The position numbers and the translations under genes were made by a program. From Pelagimonas sp017744045 (GTDB taxonomy: Bacteria; Pseudomonadota; Alphaproteobacteria; Rhodobacterales; Rhodobacteraceae): DNA of 64,000 nucleotides. Below are positions 42,528-51,553 of the stretch, piece after piece. Within the stretch, counting starts at the first letter, position 1. Each line of letters opens with the position of its first letter. The notes under the pieces are model-generated. The model did not search any database. It saw nothing but the letters and a program-made list of their open reading frames with translations, and was not told the DNA's origin. Location of the stretch: the NCBI RefSeq assembly GCF_017744045.1, contig NZ_JAGHRD010000001.1. The stretch is one strand, 5' to 3'.

Positions 42528-42690
42528 GTGGAACCTTTCGAATTCGTGCCCCTCAGCATGGCCCGCCCCGCCGCACAACGCAAGGGAAAGGCGCGCTTTT
42601 CGGGGGATGTACCGCCGCGTGGCGCAACCTTAGGGAGCATCACAAAATCCATCGCCGGAATGTGACTTTTATTTCCGGGCAAAAGCGCCC

Positions 42691-43506
42691 ATGTCTGAGG
42701 ATATGAAAAACTTTGTTCTGGCCATCGCCTGCCTGTTTTTGCCACTGGTTTCCTCAGGGGCGGCACAGGCTGAAAGCTATGAAAATGTCATCCGCGCCGA
42801 GCTGCGCCCAGGCTGGCGCTTGCCGGATGGCTCGCATATGGCCGCCTTGCATCTGGAACTGGCCCCAGGGTGGAAGACCTATTGGCGCGCGCCAGGTGAT
42901 GCGGGCATTCCGCCGCAATTCCGTTGGAAGGGCAGTGGCGGTGCCGTGCAGGTGCATTGGCCCGCGCCACAGGTGTTTCATCAATCCGGCATGCGTTCGG
43001 TTGGCTATTCCGGCAGTGTCACGCTGCCCTTGCGGGTCAGCCTGCGCAACTCTACCAAAGATGCCCGCCTGAAAGGTGTGATCGACATTGGCATCTGCAA
43101 GGATGTCTGCCTGCCTCACCGCGTCCGGGTCGAGGCGGTTTTGCCCGCCACCAAAACCAAACCTGACCCCAGCATCGCCGCCGCGTTGGCGGATGAGCCT
43201 TACAGCGCCGAAGATGCCGGTGTGTCCAGCGTGTCTTGCCGGGTGGCTCCGGCCCCCAATGGCATGATGCTGCGTGCGCAAATCGACATGCCCAAAGGCA
43301 CCGGGCGCGAACATACGGTGATCGAAGCCGCCAATCCCGAAATCTGGGTTGGCGAGCCGCGCACCTGGTGGGAGGGTGGCCATCTCATGGCCGAGGCCCA
43401 GATGGCACATATGGCCGGATCCGCCTTTGCGGTTGATCGCTCGCGCCTGCGGATCACGGTTCTGGGTGGTCATATGCCCGTGGATATTCACGGCTGTAGC
43501 GGCTGA
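42691..43506 (+). CDS. Periplasmic DsbD N-terminal-domain protein
   Basis: 271 residues with a signal peptide (KNFVLAIACLFLPLVSSGAAQA). The DsbD alpha/ThiD-like domain follows (about 30-150): LELAPGWKTYWRAPGDAGIPP, then a cysteine pair in GICKDVCLPHRV. No membrane transporter or thioredoxin part is present, so it stands alone and may pass electrons to periplasmic or cytochrome c maturation partners (inference). Two ATGs, 42691 and 42703, are possible. Confidence 0.85.
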   Translation: MSEDMKNFVLAIACLFLPLVSSGAAQAESYENVIRAELRPGWRLPDGSHMAALHLELAPGWKTYWRAPGDAGIPPQFRWKGSGGAVQVHWPAPQVFHQSGMRSVGYSGSVTLPLRVSLRNSTKDARLKGVIDIGICKDVCLPHRVRVEAVLPATKTKPDPSIAAALADEPYSAEDAGVSSVSCRVAPAPNGMMLRAQIDMPKGTGREHTVIEAANPEIWVGEPRTWWEGGHLMAEAQMAHMAGSAFAVDRSRLRITVLGGHMPVDIHGCSG

Positions 43507-43511
43507 CCTTA

Positions 43512-43798
43512 GTCACCTGGAACTGAAATCCGTGTCATAGAAGTCATTTCCCCGGATCGCCTGCGATCCGGTTCGCGCTCATGCCAGAGGCATGCTTCCA
43601 GCATGACCCCGCCCGTCAAACCAAAGGTTTGCCTTCGGCAAAGCGGCGGGCGCGAATTCGTCTTAACGTTTCAACAAGATACGCAGTTTCCTGATGCCAC
43701 CACCCGTTTGCCAAGGTTGGGCGCGCCCAACCTCGGTGCCGGGCGCGAACCTGTGTGGTTGCCATTTTTATATGTAGCGGATTTCAGTTCCGGGTGAC
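43512..43798. repeat. Non-coding element bounded by 21-bp inverted repeats
   Basis: The ends (43512-43532 and 43778-43798) are inverted copies, 20 of 21 identical, with arm GTCACC-Y-GGAACTGAAAT plus CCG. The interior holds several hairpins: CGGATCGC...GCGATCCG near 43555, a CATGCC/GGCATG stem near 43580, and CCCGCC...GGCGGG near 43605-43650. It fills the 329-bp convergent gap between the DsbD-like and RND genes. It looks like a MITE or large structured terminator; no target duplication is clear. The 64-codon open frame inside is not protein-like. Confidence 0.65.
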
Positions 43799-43835
43799 GG
43801 GGCTATGTCACAGCAACGCATCCTCAACGTAGCAG

Positions 43836-46800
43836 CTAGCCACGCATCGCGCGTTTCACACCCAGACCCAGCCCACCAAGAACATAAAGCAACAGGCACA
43901 GCGCCGCTGCCCCGGCGATAAACAGGCCCAGCCCGGCAAAATGCGGCGACATCTCCGCCAATGGGCCTAAAGCCAAAACGTCGGGCAGGCGCTCATAAAT
44001 GGCAGCATAGCCCAGCGTCGCCCCGAGCCAGGCCAGCACCCCCAACCCGCCCAGCATCACCCAAAGCCGCGTCGCCAGATTGCGGAACCGCAAGCCGCGT
44101 TTCAGCGCTGTCACATAGCGCGCCACGTCATGTTGGATGGCGATCAAAGCTGGAACAACCAGCAAGACCAGCAACATGCCAAAGCCCAACCCATACACCA
44201 GCGTGATCACCGTCGGCTTGAGGAACTGCGCCTGCGCCGAGCGCTCGGTCAGCAGTGGCGCAAGGCCCAGCACCGTGGTGGCAGTGGTCAAAAACACCGG
44301 GCGCAACCGGTCCGCCGCCCCGTCGATGATCGAGGGCACCAAGCCGCGTTCGGCTGCGTATTCGTCAATCTGAGTCACCAACACGATGGAATCGTTGATG
44401 ATAATCCCCGTCATCCCCAACAATCCCACCACCGTGAACATGCTCAGCGGCACATCCCAATAGGCGTGACCATAGATCGTCCCGACCAGGCCAAAGGGGA
44501 TAATGGCCATGACAACCAAAGGCCGTGACCAGCTGGCAAAGACCCAGCTCAGCACCAGATAAATGCCAAGCAAGACCAGAATCAACCCGGTGCGCGCATC
44601 GTTGAGGAAATCATCCTCTTGCTCGCTCAGCCCTGACAGGCGGTATTCCACCTGCCGCGTCTCGGCGATCTCTGGCAGGATCTTTTCCTCAAGCGCGGTC
44701 ATGATCTCGGTCGCCCGCGCCGGATCGTCTTGCGACAGATCGCCAGTGACCGAAATGGTACGAATGCCGTTTTCGCGCCGAACCGTGGAAAACCCGGTGC
44801 GGCGTTTCACACTGACAATATCGGCCAGCGGCACATAGGCCCCACCCGGCGTGCGCATCTGGCTGCGTTCCAGGAAATCCGCGGTCAGCTCGCCCGCAGG
44901 CAGTTCAACCCGGATCGCCGCGCTGCGCGGTCCATCCGGATAGGTCGCAGCCTCGATCCCGCCCAGCCGATTGCGCAGCACTCGCCCCAGCCCATCAATA
45001 TCAAAGCCCAAGGCCTGCCCCTGCGCGGTCAGCTCCAGGATCAACTCTTCCTTGTCATAAGACAGGTTATCCTCGACCGCCGAAATCTCTCCAAACTGCG
45101 CCACGGCTGTTTGCAGGTCCTCAGACGCTGCTTTCAGGATCTCTGCCGAGGCCCCGTAGAATTCGACATCCAGCGCGTCCCCCCCGGGCCCCGAACGCCA
45201 GCCGCGAAATGTCAGGGTCTCGACCAGCGGATGGCGCGTCACGCGGTCCTGCAGCTCACCAACAAAAGCAAAGCTGGAATAGGGGCGCAGGTCGGCATCG
45301 ATCAGCTCGATGGAAATGCCGCCCAATTGGTCATTATCCTTGGTATCCGCCCCGCGCAAACCGCGCCCGGCATTGCCGCCCACTTCGGCCACAACATAAT
45401 CCAGCGGATTGCGGCCATAGCGCTCTTCATATTCTGCGGCCAGCTCATTGGTGGCCTGCTGAAACAGTTTCATCTGCGCCAGCGAATCCTCGCGCGTGGC
45501 GCCGGGGGCCATGGCGAAATTCCCCGTGACCGACGACCGCTCAGGCGCGTTAAAGAACCGCCATTGCACATCGCCACTGACCAGCAACACCACCTGACTG
45601 GCCAGCGCCAGAACCGCCCCGGCGATCACCACATAGCGCGCGGTCACGATCAAGCGCATAAAGGGCCTGAACATCCGGTCGCGCACAAAACGAAACCCGC
45701 GATCCACAATGCGCGATGGCAGGTCATACCAATGCTGCTTGGCCGAATGTTTCATCGCATGGGCCATGTGATTGGGCAGGATCAGGAAACACTCCACCAG
45801 CGAGGCGATCAGCACCACGATCACCGTAAAGGGGATATCGCCAATCAAATCGCCAAACCGCCCGCCAATCGCTGTCAGGCCAAAAAAGGCAATCACAGTG
45901 GTCAGCGTGGCGGAAAACACCGGCAAAGCCATCCGCCGCGCCGCCGTTTCCGCCGCCTCATAGGGGCCTAGCCCCTTGCGATAGAGATGGTCAGAATGTT
46001 CGCCCACCACGATCGCATCATCCACAACGATCCCCAGCGTGATGATCAGCGCAAAGAGCGAGATCATGTTGATCGTCAGCCCCGACAGATACATCAGCGC
46101 TATCGCCGCCAACATGGCGGTGGGAATCCCCGCCGCCACCCAGAACGCCGTGCGCGCATTGAGGAATAGGAAAAGCAGCAGCACCACCAGCCCCAGCCCG
46201 GTCAGCCCGTTATCAAGCAGAATGTTCAACCGCCCCGAGATCGCCTCGGCCCGCGTGCGGATCAGGTCAACCTTGACGCCACCAGGCAAGGAGGTCTGGA
46301 ACTCATCCGCCACCTCCTGAACCGTGTGCTGAATGCCAATTGCGTCACCTTGCTGTGTGCGGTCCACGCGGATGGAAATTGCGGGGTTTTCATCGACAAA
46401 ATAGCTGCGTTCGCGGTCGATCCCTTCGACCCGGATCTGACCGACATCGCCAACAGTCAGCTTGGAGCCATCCGGGTTTGAGCGCAGGACAATGGCGGCG
46501 ATATCCTCGGGTTTGCGTTTTTCTACGCCGGTGCGCACCCGCGCGCCTGCGCTGCCCACATCGCCCGCCGGATCGGTGTCGACCTCGGCCGCGATGGCCT
46601 GAGCAATCTCCGCCATGGTGACGTCAAAGGCGATCAGATTGGCCGACGGCACCTCGATCAAGGTCTGGGGCGCGGCCAGCCCCCGGATCGTGGTGCGCGT
46701 CACCCCTTCGGCGAACAGCCTGACCACAAATTCATCGGAAAACCGCGCCAATTGATCCACGCCCACCGGCCCGGTGATCACCACATCGGTGACGCGATCC

Positions 46801-47225
46801 CGCCAGGCCCCGCGTTTGACCGTGGGTTCCTCGGCATCTTCGGGCAGGGTTGTGACCGCATCCACCGCCGATTGCACGTCTTCGGCGGCGCGCGCCATGT
46901 CCCAGCCGGGCTCGAACTCTAACGCGATAACCGCGCGCCCCTCGCTCGACGACGCGCCCGAGGTTTCGATGCCTTCAACCGCCAACAGGGCCGGTTCCAA
47001 TACCTGTACAATGGCCGCATCGACATCTTCGGCCCCCGCGCCATCCCATGTGACGCGCACGGTGACATTGTCCAGAACCACATCGGGGAAAAACTGCGCC
47101 CGCATATTCGGCGTGGCCAAAAGGCCAGCGGCGATCAGGATCACCAGAACCAGATTGGCCAATGTCGGGTGGCGGGTGAAATAGCTCAGAATACCGCCCG
47201 CTGCCTTGGGAACTCCGCGCGCCAT
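43836..47225 (-). CDS. RND-family efflux transporter permease
   Basis: Inner-membrane proton-driven pump (AcrB-type), 1129 residues. The N-terminal TM region starts LSYFTRHPTLANLVLVILIAA. Typical blocks are MISLFALIITLGIVVDDAIV with VGEHSDH around 390-420, where the paired acidic residues of the TM4 proton relay (VDD) are present, and LGMTGIIINDSIVLVTQID in the second half. Two large periplasmic domains lie around 60-330 and 560-860. The adaptor gene precedes it by 3 bp. No outer-membrane channel is adjacent. Substrate unknown. Confidence 0.92.
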   Translation of the reverse strand: MARGVPKAAGGILSYFTRHPTLANLVLVILIAAGLLATPNMRAQFFPDVVLDNVTVRVTWDGAGAEDVDAAIVQVLEPALLAVEGIETSGASSSEGRAVIALEFEPGWDMARAAEDVQSAVDAVTTLPEDAEEPTVKRGAWRDRVTDVVITGPVGVDQLARFSDEFVVRLFAEGVTRTTIRGLAAPQTLIEVPSANLIAFDVTMAEIAQAIAAEVDTDPAGDVGSAGARVRTGVEKRKPEDIAAIVLRSNPDGSKLTVGDVGQIRVEGIDRERSYFVDENPAISIRVDRTQQGDAIGIQHTVQEVADEFQTSLPGGVKVDLIRTRAEAISGRLNILLDNGLTGLGLVVLLLFLFLNARTAFWVAAGIPTAMLAAIALMYLSGLTINMISLFALIITLGIVVDDAIVVGEHSDHLYRKGLGPYEAAETAARRMALPVFSATLTTVIAFFGLTAIGGRFGDLIGDIPFTVIVVLIASLVECFLILPNHMAHAMKHSAKQHWYDLPSRIVDRGFRFVRDRMFRPFMRLIVTARYVVIAGAVLALASQVVLLVSGDVQWRFFNAPERSSVTGNFAMAPGATREDSLAQMKLFQQATNELAAEYEERYGRNPLDYVVAEVGGNAGRGLRGADTKDNDQLGGISIELIDADLRPYSSFAFVGELQDRVTRHPLVETLTFRGWRSGPGGDALDVEFYGASAEILKAASEDLQTAVAQFGEISAVEDNLSYDKEELILELTAQGQALGFDIDGLGRVLRNRLGGIEAATYPDGPRSAAIRVELPAGELTADFLERSQMRTPGGAYVPLADIVSVKRRTGFSTVRRENGIRTISVTGDLSQDDPARATEIMTALEEKILPEIAETRQVEYRLSGLSEQEDDFLNDARTGLILVLLGIYLVLSWVFASWSRPLVVMAIIPFGLVGTIYGHAYWDVPLSMFTVVGLLGMTGIIINDSIVLVTQIDEYAAERGLVPSIIDGAADRLRPVFLTTATTVLGLAPLLTERSAQAQFLKPTVITLVYGLGFGMLLVLLVVPALIAIQHDVARYVTALKRGLRFRNLATRLWVMLGGLGVLAWLGATLGYAAIYERLPDVLALGPLAEMSPHFAGLGLFIAGAAALCLLLYVLGGLGLGVKRAMRG

Positions 47226-47228
47226 GGC

Positions 47229-48689
47229 TTAGCCCCCCATCCGGGATTCGATCCGTTCCACCATGCGTGCCGGCACTTGGGGTTTGTCGAGCTGCCCCAG
47301 AATGCGCGTTTTGGCCTCTTGCGGCATACGATTATTGGCCTCGACAAAGGCGCGGATCTTGGCGCGGCGTTCCTCGGACAATTCCAGCATTTCCGGTTCT
47401 TCACTGGCCACCGCATCACCTGACCGGCGCAGTGGTTTCACCTTGATCCCGGCCCCCAAAAGCGGTGTGCGTTCGGCCACTACCTCGCGCCCATCCAGCC
47501 CGCGCGCGCGGATCAAAACCTCATCGCCCTGACGGCGCAGCAGCTCAGTCTGAACAACTTCCAACCGGTCATCTTCGCCAATGACCAAGACCTCTGATGC
47601 CGCATTCAACGCCGCCGCAGGCAGGCGCGCCACACGGCGCAATTCCGGTTCATCCAGCTGAACAGTGACAAAATCACCCGGTTTGAACCCGCGCGGCGTT
47701 TCCAGCTCAGCAAACAGCAACCGCCCGGTCTGCCCTTCGCCGACCGCCGCGCCTTCGCGGCTCAGCTTGCCCTTGGTGGTGATATTGGTGCCAAATACAT
47801 CCAGCGTGACAGTGACAGGGGTTTCCTTGATCTGCCCTGACTCGTTCAGCAACCGGGCATATTGCTGGGTCGAAACGCGAAAGGCGACCTCAAGCAGGTC
47901 CGGGTCCACCAGTTGCGCCAGCTTTTCATTGGCCGACACCAGGCGCCCGGCGACAACCGTCACCTCAGACAAGGTGCCGGAAAACTCGGCGCGAATTTCT
48001 GTATCGTCCAGCAGGCGCTGGGCCTCGTCCTGGGCGATCTCAATGCGCCGCAGGCTGGTGGCCGCCTGATCAATGCGCGCCTTAGCCACGGCGACAGCGC
48101 GGCGATGGGTCAAAACCGCCTGTTTCGCAGATGACAGCGCCAGTTCGGCGGTTTCCACCGCCGCCGCCGTCCCGACATTGCGGTCGCGCAGATCTTGCTG
48201 ACGCTTCAACGCCTGTTCGCGCAATCCCACCTGTTCGCGCGCCGCTTCCAGCTCATCCTGCGCCAGCCCAAGCGCGCGAATGGCTTCGCGCTCTTCCGCT
48301 TCGGCATCCAACCGGTCGCTTTCAGTGCGATCAAAAGCCGATTGCGCATTGGCCGGGTCCACCTGCGCCAAAAGCTGGCCCGCCTGCACGCGCCCACCCT
48401 CGACAAAGCCGGGATCAAGCGAAACCAGCGCCCCGCCTGTCGCCGCGCGCAATTCCAGAGAGCGGAGGCTGAGTATCTCGCCAAAGGCCGACAATTGCGG
48501 CGTCACCGGGCCAAACTGCGCCGGGATAACATTGACCGCAAAGACCCGTTCCCGCGCCGGGCGCGATCGTTGCTCTTCATTCATGCGGGCCTGAACGGCG
48601 TCGCGCACCAATATCCCCGCATAGGCCAACAGACCCAAGGCGAGCGACATCAGAAACAGGCCCGTCAGGCTTTTGCGCAGAAACCGCAT
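47229..48689 (-). CDS. RND efflux periplasmic adaptor (membrane fusion protein)
   Basis: 486 residues. One N-terminal transmembrane anchor (LRKSLTGLFLMSLALGLLAYAG), a lipoyl/barrel-sandwich part (RAATGGALVSLDPGFVEGGR and DTEIRAEFSGTLSEVTVVAG), a coiled-coil hairpin (about 105-200) between them, and a C-terminal barrel. ATG 48689 preceded by AAAGGGAAGCC; the frame to 48746 is rejected. Located 3 bp upstream of the permease, so both form one operon. Confidence 0.9.
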   Translation of the reverse strand: MRFLRKSLTGLFLMSLALGLLAYAGILVRDAVQARMNEEQRSRPARERVFAVNVIPAQFGPVTPQLSAFGEILSLRSLELRAATGGALVSLDPGFVEGGRVQAGQLLAQVDPANAQSAFDRTESDRLDAEAEEREAIRALGLAQDELEAAREQVGLREQALKRQQDLRDRNVGTAAAVETAELALSSAKQAVLTHRRAVAVAKARIDQAATSLRRIEIAQDEAQRLLDDTEIRAEFSGTLSEVTVVAGRLVSANEKLAQLVDPDLLEVAFRVSTQQYARLLNESGQIKETPVTVTLDVFGTNITTKGKLSREGAAVGEGQTGRLLFAELETPRGFKPGDFVTVQLDEPELRRVARLPAAALNAASEVLVIGEDDRLEVVQTELLRRQGDEVLIRARGLDGREVVAERTPLLGAGIKVKPLRRSGDAVASEEPEMLELSEERRAKIRAFVEANNRMPQEAKTRILGQLDKPQVPARMVERIESRMGG

Positions 48690-48776
48690 GGCTTCCCTTT
48701 CTGCGAATGAACGTCTTAAATGTAGCGGCTGGCCATGAAAAACCAAGCGGCGATGGGGCTTATACGTGGCTCACCG

Positions 48777-49319
48777 CTACTTCCGTCGCAAATGTTCGTC
48801 GAGTCGGGGGAAAATTTCGACAAAATTGCAAGGGCGGTGGCGGTAATCCAACTGCCACTTCAAAATTTCGTCCCAGGCGTCCTTGCAGGCACCGGGGCTG
48901 CCGGGCAGGGCAAAGAGATACGTGCCGCCCGCAACACCACCCGTGGCGCGGCTTTGAACGGCCGAGGTGCCGATCTTGTTCATCGACACAATGGTAAAGA
49001 CGGTGGCAAAGGCCTCGATCTCTTTTTCATAGACATCGCGATGGGCCTCAACCGTCACATCACGCCCGGTCAGCCCGGTGCCGCCGGTCGAGATGATCAC
49101 GTCAATCTCTTTATCCGCGATCCAATCGCGCAGCTGCGCCGAGATCATATCCCGTTCGTCCTGCACAATCTTGCGATCCGCCAGATGATGCCCGGCCTCG
49201 GTGATCCGCGCCACCAAGGTATCGCCTGATCGATCCTCGGACAATTGACGCGTGTCGCTGACCGTCAAAACGGCGATACGTACGGGGATAAACTCTTTGT
49301 TTTCGTCGATACGCGACAT
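48777..49319 (-). CDS. moaB: Molybdenum cofactor biosynthesis protein B
   Basis: MoaB/MogA-fold protein that adenylates molybdopterin before Mo insertion. It has 180 residues with VRIAVLTVSDTRQLSEDRSG (about 13-32), IDVIISTGGTGLTGRDVT (about 73-90) and YLFALPGSPGACKDAWDE (about 135-152). ATG 49319 chosen; the longer frame to 49481 runs into the aspS leader. It belongs functionally with mobA and mobB-moeA at 32-34 kb but is separate here. Confidence 0.93.
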   Translation of the reverse strand: MSRIDENKEFIPVRIAVLTVSDTRQLSEDRSGDTLVARITEAGHHLADRKIVQDERDMISAQLRDWIADKEIDVIISTGGTGLTGRDVTVEAHRDVYEKEIEAFATVFTIVSMNKIGTSAVQSRATGGVAGGTYLFALPGSPGACKDAWDEILKWQLDYRHRPCNFVEIFPRLDEHLRRK

Positions 49320-49484
49320 GGGATCCTCGTTTGGCGGATGTCTTGCCCAACCCTCTCCTTGGCCGCGCCGGATTGCAATGCGACCGATGGGGCAATCACC
49401 CCGAAACACACGCAGTTTTGTACCGATTGCCCTGACATGGCGCAGCGAAAACCCGTCAATTCGAGCGACAGGCCCCACCATCCC

Positions 49485-49513
49485 TTGACTTTAGCGCCCA
49501 CAAGCGGTGTATC
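49485..49513 (+). promoter_or_regulatory. Possible sigma-70-type promoter of aspS
   Basis: TTGACT, 17 bp, then TGTATC, 80 bp before the aspS ATG. The -35 box is good, the -10 box is weak. Predicted from pattern only. Confidence 0.35.
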
Positions 49514-49592
49514 GGCCAAGACTTGAAAACATGGCCGTCCACACAGACGCCGCCGCACGATCAAACGACATCCGCCCGAAGGGATCAAACAG

Positions 49593-51449
49593 ATGCACGC
49601 CTATCGCAGCCATACCTGCGCCGACCTGACCAAAGCCAATGTCGGTGACACCGTCCGCCTTTCCGGCTGGGTGCACCGGATCCGGGATCACGGCGGCGTT
49701 CTCTTTATCGATTTGCGCGACACTTATGGCATCACCCAGGTCATCGCCGATGGCGACAGCCCGGTCTTTGCCGAGCTGGAAAAGGTGCGCTCTGAGTGGT
49801 GTATCCGCATCGATGGCAATGTGCTGGCGCGTGACGAAAGCCTTGTGAACCCGAACCTGCCCACCGGCGAGATCGAAGTCTTTGTGCGCGACCTCGAAGT
49901 GCTGGGTGCCGCCAATGAGCTGCCGCTCATGGTGTTCGGTGATCAGGAATATCCCGAGGAAACGCGCCTGAAATATCGCTATCTCGACCTGCGTCGCGAC
50001 GTCATGCAGAAATCCATGACGCTGCGCTCCGACGTTGTCGCCTCTATGCGCAAACGCATGTGGGATCTGAACTTCCGCGAATTTCAGACCCCGATCATCA
50101 CCGCCTCATCGCCCGAAGGCGCGCGCGACTTCCTCGTGCCCTCGCGTCTGCATCCGGGCAAGTTCTATGCCCTGCCACAGGCCCCGCAGCAGTTCAAACA
50201 GCTGATCATGGTTTCGGGCTTTGACAAATACTTCCAGATCGCGCCCTGTTTCCGCGATGAAGACCCGCGCGCTGATCGCTCGCCCACCGATTTCTACCAG
50301 CTCGACATGGAAATGTCCTTTGTCACCCAGCAGGATATCTTTGACACCATCTCGCCCGTGCTGGCCGGTGTGTTCGAAGAATTCGGTGGCGGTCGCAAGG
50401 TTGACGCCCCGCAGGACTGGCCGCAGATCTCTTATCGCGATGCCGCCAAATGGTATGGCAGCGACAAGCCCGATCTGCGCAACCCGATCAAGATGCAGGA
50501 TTGTTCCGAACATTTCCGCGGTTCCGGCTTTGCCATCTTTGCCAAGCTGCTGGAACAAGAAGGCACCGAAGTCCGCGCCATTCCCGCGCCCACCGGTGGT
50601 GGCCGCAAATTCTGTGACCGTATGAACAAATTCGCCCAAGGCGAAGGCCTGCCGGGCATGGGCTACATCTTCTGGCGCGACAAGACCGCCGACAGCGTCG
50701 CACAAGAGCTGGGCATTTCCGTCAAAGAAGCGCAGGCCAAGATGAAGGCAGGCGAGGTCGAAACCGGCATGGAAGCCGCCGGTCCGCTGGCCAAAAACAT
50801 CGGCCCCGAGCGCACCGAAGCCATCCGCCAGCAGCTTGGCCTGGGCGTCGGCGACGCGGCCTTCTTCCTAGGTGGCAAGCCAAAGTCGTTTGAGAAAATC
50901 GCAGGCAAGGCCCGTGATGTCATCGGCACCGAGCTGAACCTGATCGACAAAGATCGCTTTGCCTTTGCCTGGATCGTCGATTTCCCGATCTACGAACAAG
51001 ACGAAGAAAGCGGCGCGATTGATTTCGAGCACAACCCGTTCTCGATGCCGCAAGGCGGAGAAGAGGCGCTGAACGGCGATCCGCTCGACGTGCTCGGCTA
51101 CCAGTATGACCTGGCCTGTAACGGTTACGAACTGGTCTCGGGCGCGATCCGGAACCACAAGCCGGAAATCATGTTCAAAGCCTTTGAAATTGCGGGCTAT
51201 GGCAAGGACGAGGTCGAAAAACGCTTTGGTGCCTTGGTCAACGCATTCCAATACGGTGCCCCGCCCCACGGTGGCTGTGCCGCAGGGATCGACCGTATCG
51301 TGATGCTGCTGGCCGACCAGCAAAACATCCGCGAAGTCATGATGTTCCCGATGAACCAGCGCGCCGAAGACCTGATGATGAACGCGCCCAGCGATCCTCA
51401 GCCTGAACAGTTGATGGAACTGGGCCTGCGCGTCATTCCGCAAGACTAG
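49593..51449 (+). CDS. aspS: Aspartate-tRNA ligase
   Basis: Class IIb synthetase charging tRNA-Asp. 618 residues, against about 590 in E. coli. N-terminal OB anticodon-binding domain (WVHRIRDHGGVLFIDLRD, about 26-43), motif 2 FRDEDPRADRSPTDFYQLD (about 220-238), bacterial GAD insertion domain (about 300-430), and motif 3 with GGCAAGIDRIVML (about 560-572). Within the GAD region there is extra sequence around KEAQAKMKAGEVETGMEAAG (about 379-398), which accounts for the added length. The ATG follows GGGATCAAACAG. Terminator at 51487-51516. Confidence 0.96.
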   Translation: MHAYRSHTCADLTKANVGDTVRLSGWVHRIRDHGGVLFIDLRDTYGITQVIADGDSPVFAELEKVRSEWCIRIDGNVLARDESLVNPNLPTGEIEVFVRDLEVLGAANELPLMVFGDQEYPEETRLKYRYLDLRRDVMQKSMTLRSDVVASMRKRMWDLNFREFQTPIITASSPEGARDFLVPSRLHPGKFYALPQAPQQFKQLIMVSGFDKYFQIAPCFRDEDPRADRSPTDFYQLDMEMSFVTQQDIFDTISPVLAGVFEEFGGGRKVDAPQDWPQISYRDAAKWYGSDKPDLRNPIKMQDCSEHFRGSGFAIFAKLLEQEGTEVRAIPAPTGGGRKFCDRMNKFAQGEGLPGMGYIFWRDKTADSVAQELGISVKEAQAKMKAGEVETGMEAAGPLAKNIGPERTEAIRQQLGLGVGDAAFFLGGKPKSFEKIAGKARDVIGTELNLIDKDRFAFAWIVDFPIYEQDEESGAIDFEHNPFSMPQGGEEALNGDPLDVLGYQYDLACNGYELVSGAIRNHKPEIMFKAFEIAGYGKDEVEKRFGALVNAFQYGAPPHGGCAAGIDRIVMLLADQQNIREVMMFPMNQRAEDLMMNAPSDPQPEQLMELGLRVIPQD

Positions 51450-51486
51450 GGTCCTATCCCAAAGAGCAAACTCTTGCTGACAAAAC

Positions 51487-51516
51487 AAAGGCCGGTGCAT
51501 ATGCGCTGGCCTTTTT
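51487..51516 (+). terminator. Terminator after aspS
   Basis: AAAGGCC...GGCCTTTTT stem with an inner GTGC/GCGC pairing, 38 nt after the aspS stop. It precedes the DUF1800 gene, which then needs its own promoter. Confidence 0.75.
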
Positions 51517-51553
51517 GCTATGCTGGCCGCAAAAGAGCATTTGCAGGCTGACC

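Noticed and set aside
43603..43797. 64-codon frame inside the inverted-repeat element
   Set aside because: It runs through several hairpins and into the terminal repeat and has no start signal.
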